Shown piece after piece: positions 60,425-61,697 of a stretch of DNA of 61,697 nucleotides. The translations under genes and the position numbers were made by a program. Location: the NCBI GenBank assembly GCA_964345225.1, contig CAYFQB010000050.1, forward strand, positions 1 to 61,697, read 5' to 3'. The notes beneath the pieces were generated by a model. It had not been told where the DNA came from. It ran no database searches and saw only the letters and a list, made by a program, of their open reading frames with translations. Position 1 is the first letter of the stretch; the number at the start of each line of letters is the position of its first letter. The DNA is from CAYFQB01 sp964345225. Its GTDB lineage: Bacteria; Nitrospirota; Thermodesulfovibrionia; Thermodesulfovibrionales; UBA6898.

Positions 60425-60961
60425 TTAATTCTTCTCTACCTGGAAAAAATTGAGTTCAACAGGCGTCTGCCTGCCGAAAATGCTAACCATAACACGAAGT
60501 CTTCCATGGTCCAGATCAACCTCCTCAACAAAACCATTAAAATTGCTGAAAGGGCCGTCTATAATCCTGACATTATCTCCCTTTTGGAACTGGGTCTTAA
60601 CCTGGGGCACGGGACCTTTCTCAACCTGCTGCATAATTACTTCAACTTCATCTTGTGGTATCGCAACAGGTTTTTTCCCTCCTACAAAACCTGTCACCTT
60701 GGGGGTACTCTTTACAAGATGCCAGGTTTCATCATCAAGTTCCATTTCAACAAGTATATAACCAGGATAAAATTTTTTATCCCTCTCTCTCTTTTTACCC
60801 CCCTTAAGTTCCACGACTCTCTCTGTCGGGATAAGAATCCTCGATATCTTGTCTTTCAATCCCCTGCTTTCTACCTTTTCTTCTATAGAAATCTTTGCCT
60901 TTTCTTCAAAACCAGAATAGGTATGTACTACATACCAATTTTTCTGCATGTTTTTCTGCAT
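60425..60961 (-). CDS. nusG: Transcription elongation/antitermination factor NusG
   Basis: A 178-aa protein with an NGN domain (NWYVVHTYSGFEEKAK ... FYPGYILVEMELD) and a C-terminal KOW domain (FQKGDNVRIIDGPFSNFNG). The start region contains a 12-bp tandem duplication giving two in-frame starts, ATG 60961 and ATG 60949 (MQKNMQKNW). Either may be used. Confidence 0.97.
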   Translation of the reverse strand: MQKNMQKNWYVVHTYSGFEEKAKISIEEKVESRGLKDKISRILIPTERVVELKGGKKRERDKKFYPGYILVEMELDDETWHLVKSTPKVTGFVGGKKPVAIPQDEVEVIMQQVEKGPVPQVKTQFQKGDNVRIIDGPFSNFNGFVEEVDLDHGRLRVMVSIFGRQTPVELNFFQVEKN

Positions 60962-60965
60962 GTTT

Positions 60966-61151
60966 TTACCCTAATGCCATCTTTACCAGCCTTGTAAGAC
61001 CCAGGTCTACTATTCCAAGAAATGCTGATATCATAATAATCGTAATCAGAACAACCCATGTTGATCCTATTAATTCTTCCCGGCTAGGGTATACAACCTT
61101 ACCTATCTCGATTTTAACTTCTCTAAAAAAATTCTTGATCTTTTCTATCAT
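60966..61151 (-). CDS. secE: Preprotein translocase subunit SecE
   Basis: A 61-aa short SecE with an amphipathic N-terminal helix (KIKNFFREVKIEIGKVVYPS) and one transmembrane helix (VVLITIIMISAFLGIVDLGL). Part of SecYEG. The stop lies 5 nt before nusG. Confidence 0.93.
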   Translation of the reverse strand: MIEKIKNFFREVKIEIGKVVYPSREELIGSTWVVLITIIMISAFLGIVDLGLTRLVKMALG

Positions 61152-61170
61152 TAATTATTTCTCTTTCATA

Positions 61171-61247
61171 TGGCAGGCCAGGAGGGATTTGAACCCCCAT
61201 CCCTCGGATTTGGAGTCCGATGCTCTAGCCGTTAGAGCTACTGGCCT
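61171..61247 (-). tRNA. tRNA-Trp (CCA)
   Basis: A 77-nt cloverleaf on the minus strand: acceptor AGGCCAG/CTGGCCT, anticodon loop CTCCAAA (anticodon CCA), discriminator G and an encoded 3' CCA. It lies between rpmG and secE, the usual place. Confidence 0.97.
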
Positions 61248-61327
61248 ACTTTTAAAAATCCCGATCTCCAAATTACAAATTCCAAAAACTTTGATTTTTG
61301 AATTTTGGTGATTGTTATTTAAGTATC

Positions 61328-61480
61328 TTATGCCTTTATCTCCTTATGCATTGTATGTTTCATGCAATGCCTGCAGTATTTTTTCCTCTGAAGTTTATCT
61401 GTAGTATTCTTTTTGTTCTTCATGCTTGAGTAATTTTTATTTTTACAATCTGTACACTGAAATAAAATTACGTCTCTCAT
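61328..61480 (-). CDS. rpmG: 50S ribosomal protein L33
   Basis: A 50-aa zinc-type L33: MRDVILFQCTDCKNKNY and KYCRHCMKHT give two CXXC pairs (Cys9/12 and Cys36/39). The start overlaps the tuf stop as ATGA. Confidence 0.95.
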   Translation of the reverse strand: MRDVILFQCTDCKNKNYSSMKNKKNTTDKLQRKKYCRHCMKHTMHKEIKA

Positions 61481-61697
61481 TCTATTACCTCTGTAACGAC
61501 ACCGGCACCAACAGTACGGCCACCCTCCCTGATTGCAAACCTCAACTCCTTCTCCATCGCTATCTGTGATATCAAATCCACTTTGAGCGTTACATTGTCA
61601 CCAGGCATTACCATCTCTACCCCATCAGGTAATTCCGTTATCCCGGTAACGTCCGTTGTCCTGAAATAAAACTGGGGACGATAACCCTTGAAAAACG
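61477..61697 (-). CDS. tuf: Elongation factor Tu, C-terminal part (cut by window edge)
   Basis: The last 72 residues of EF-Tu: FYFRTTDVTG, VMPGDNVTLKVDLI and the C-terminal REGGRTVGAGVVTEVIE. The 5' part lies beyond the window. The TGA stop overlaps the rpmG start. Confidence 0.97.
   Translation of the reverse strand, partial: FFKGYRPQFYFRTTDVTGITELPDGVEMVMPGDNVTLKVDLISQIAMEKELRFAIREGGRTVGAGVVTEVIE

Overview
The window is a gene-dense, low-GC chromosomal segment from an anaerobic, diderm, sulfite/sulfate-reducing bacterium. The best guess is a Nitrospirota lineage of the Thermodesulfovibrio type. The grounds are a complete dissimilatory sulfite reductase supercluster, several multihaem c-type cytochromes, a lipid A/outer-membrane block, a B12-dependent ribonucleotide reductase and a rpoBC/ribosomal block. 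The lineage is inferred from gene content and style; no 16S rRNA is present. No phage, insertion sequence or CRISPR array was seen.

Layout. 0.3-2.7 kb: a PAS-rich hybrid histidine kinase. 2.8-5.2 kb: a 13-haem cytochrome with a b-type cytochrome. 5.6-8.4 kb: trpE and trpG separated by a repeat block, then tRNA-Gly and tRNA-Cys. 8.4-13.1 kb: a large unknown protein, a Slt-type transglycosylase and a zapB-like/zapA pair. 13.3-16.1 kb: a nine-haem NapC-like cytochrome and a PilB/GspE ATPase. 16.2-19.9 kb: nrdJ behind a promoter with two NrdR boxes, two small proteins and a flavodoxin. 20.2-33.3 kb (all minus strand): dsrAB, dsrD, a small exported protein, dsrN, a HEAT protein, a zinc-ribbon protein, dsrC, an RsbRD-like protein, dsrMKJOP and two nearly identical ferredoxins. 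33.5-39.6 kb: bamA-ompH-lpxD-fabZ-lpxA-lpxI. 40.0-42.5 kb: a second cytochrome module (7-haem c, cytochrome b, 9-haem lipoprotein). 42.7-47.7 kb: PilZ protein, an NtrC-type regulator with a kinase whose sensor domain carries a haem c motif, and a Mut7-C protein. 47.8-49.9 kb: PpsR-type kinase/phosphorylase, a single-domain response regulator and an SGNH hydrolase. 50.0-61.7 kb (minus strand): tuf-rpmG-tRNA-Trp-secE-nusG-rplKA-rplJL-rpoBC.

How the genes work together. DsrAB reduces sulfite, DsrC carries the trisulfide product, and DsrMKJOP links it to the menaquinone pool and periplasm. DsrN probably amidates sirohaem, and the ferredoxins probably supply electrons. The HEAT, zinc-ribbon and RsbRD genes sit inside this cluster and are the best candidates for undescribed accessory functions. 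The two cytochrome b plus multihaem c modules probably move electrons between quinones and periplasmic or outer-surface acceptors, and the neighbouring haem-sensor kinase/sigma-54 regulator pair may control such a function.

The spacers are unusually rich in repeats: (i) a ~45-bp palindrome with CCCCGTT/AACGGGG ends; (ii) a GGTTACG/ACGGTAACG element; (iii) degenerate 7-nt-period tracts; (iv) a C-rich inverted repeat inserted in frame inside dsrN. Several of them supply stop codons or protein tails to adjacent genes. Other points of note are a CTG start for rplJ with a canonical L10 leader, paired NrdR boxes at nrdJ, and a tandem repeat in the dsrA leader.
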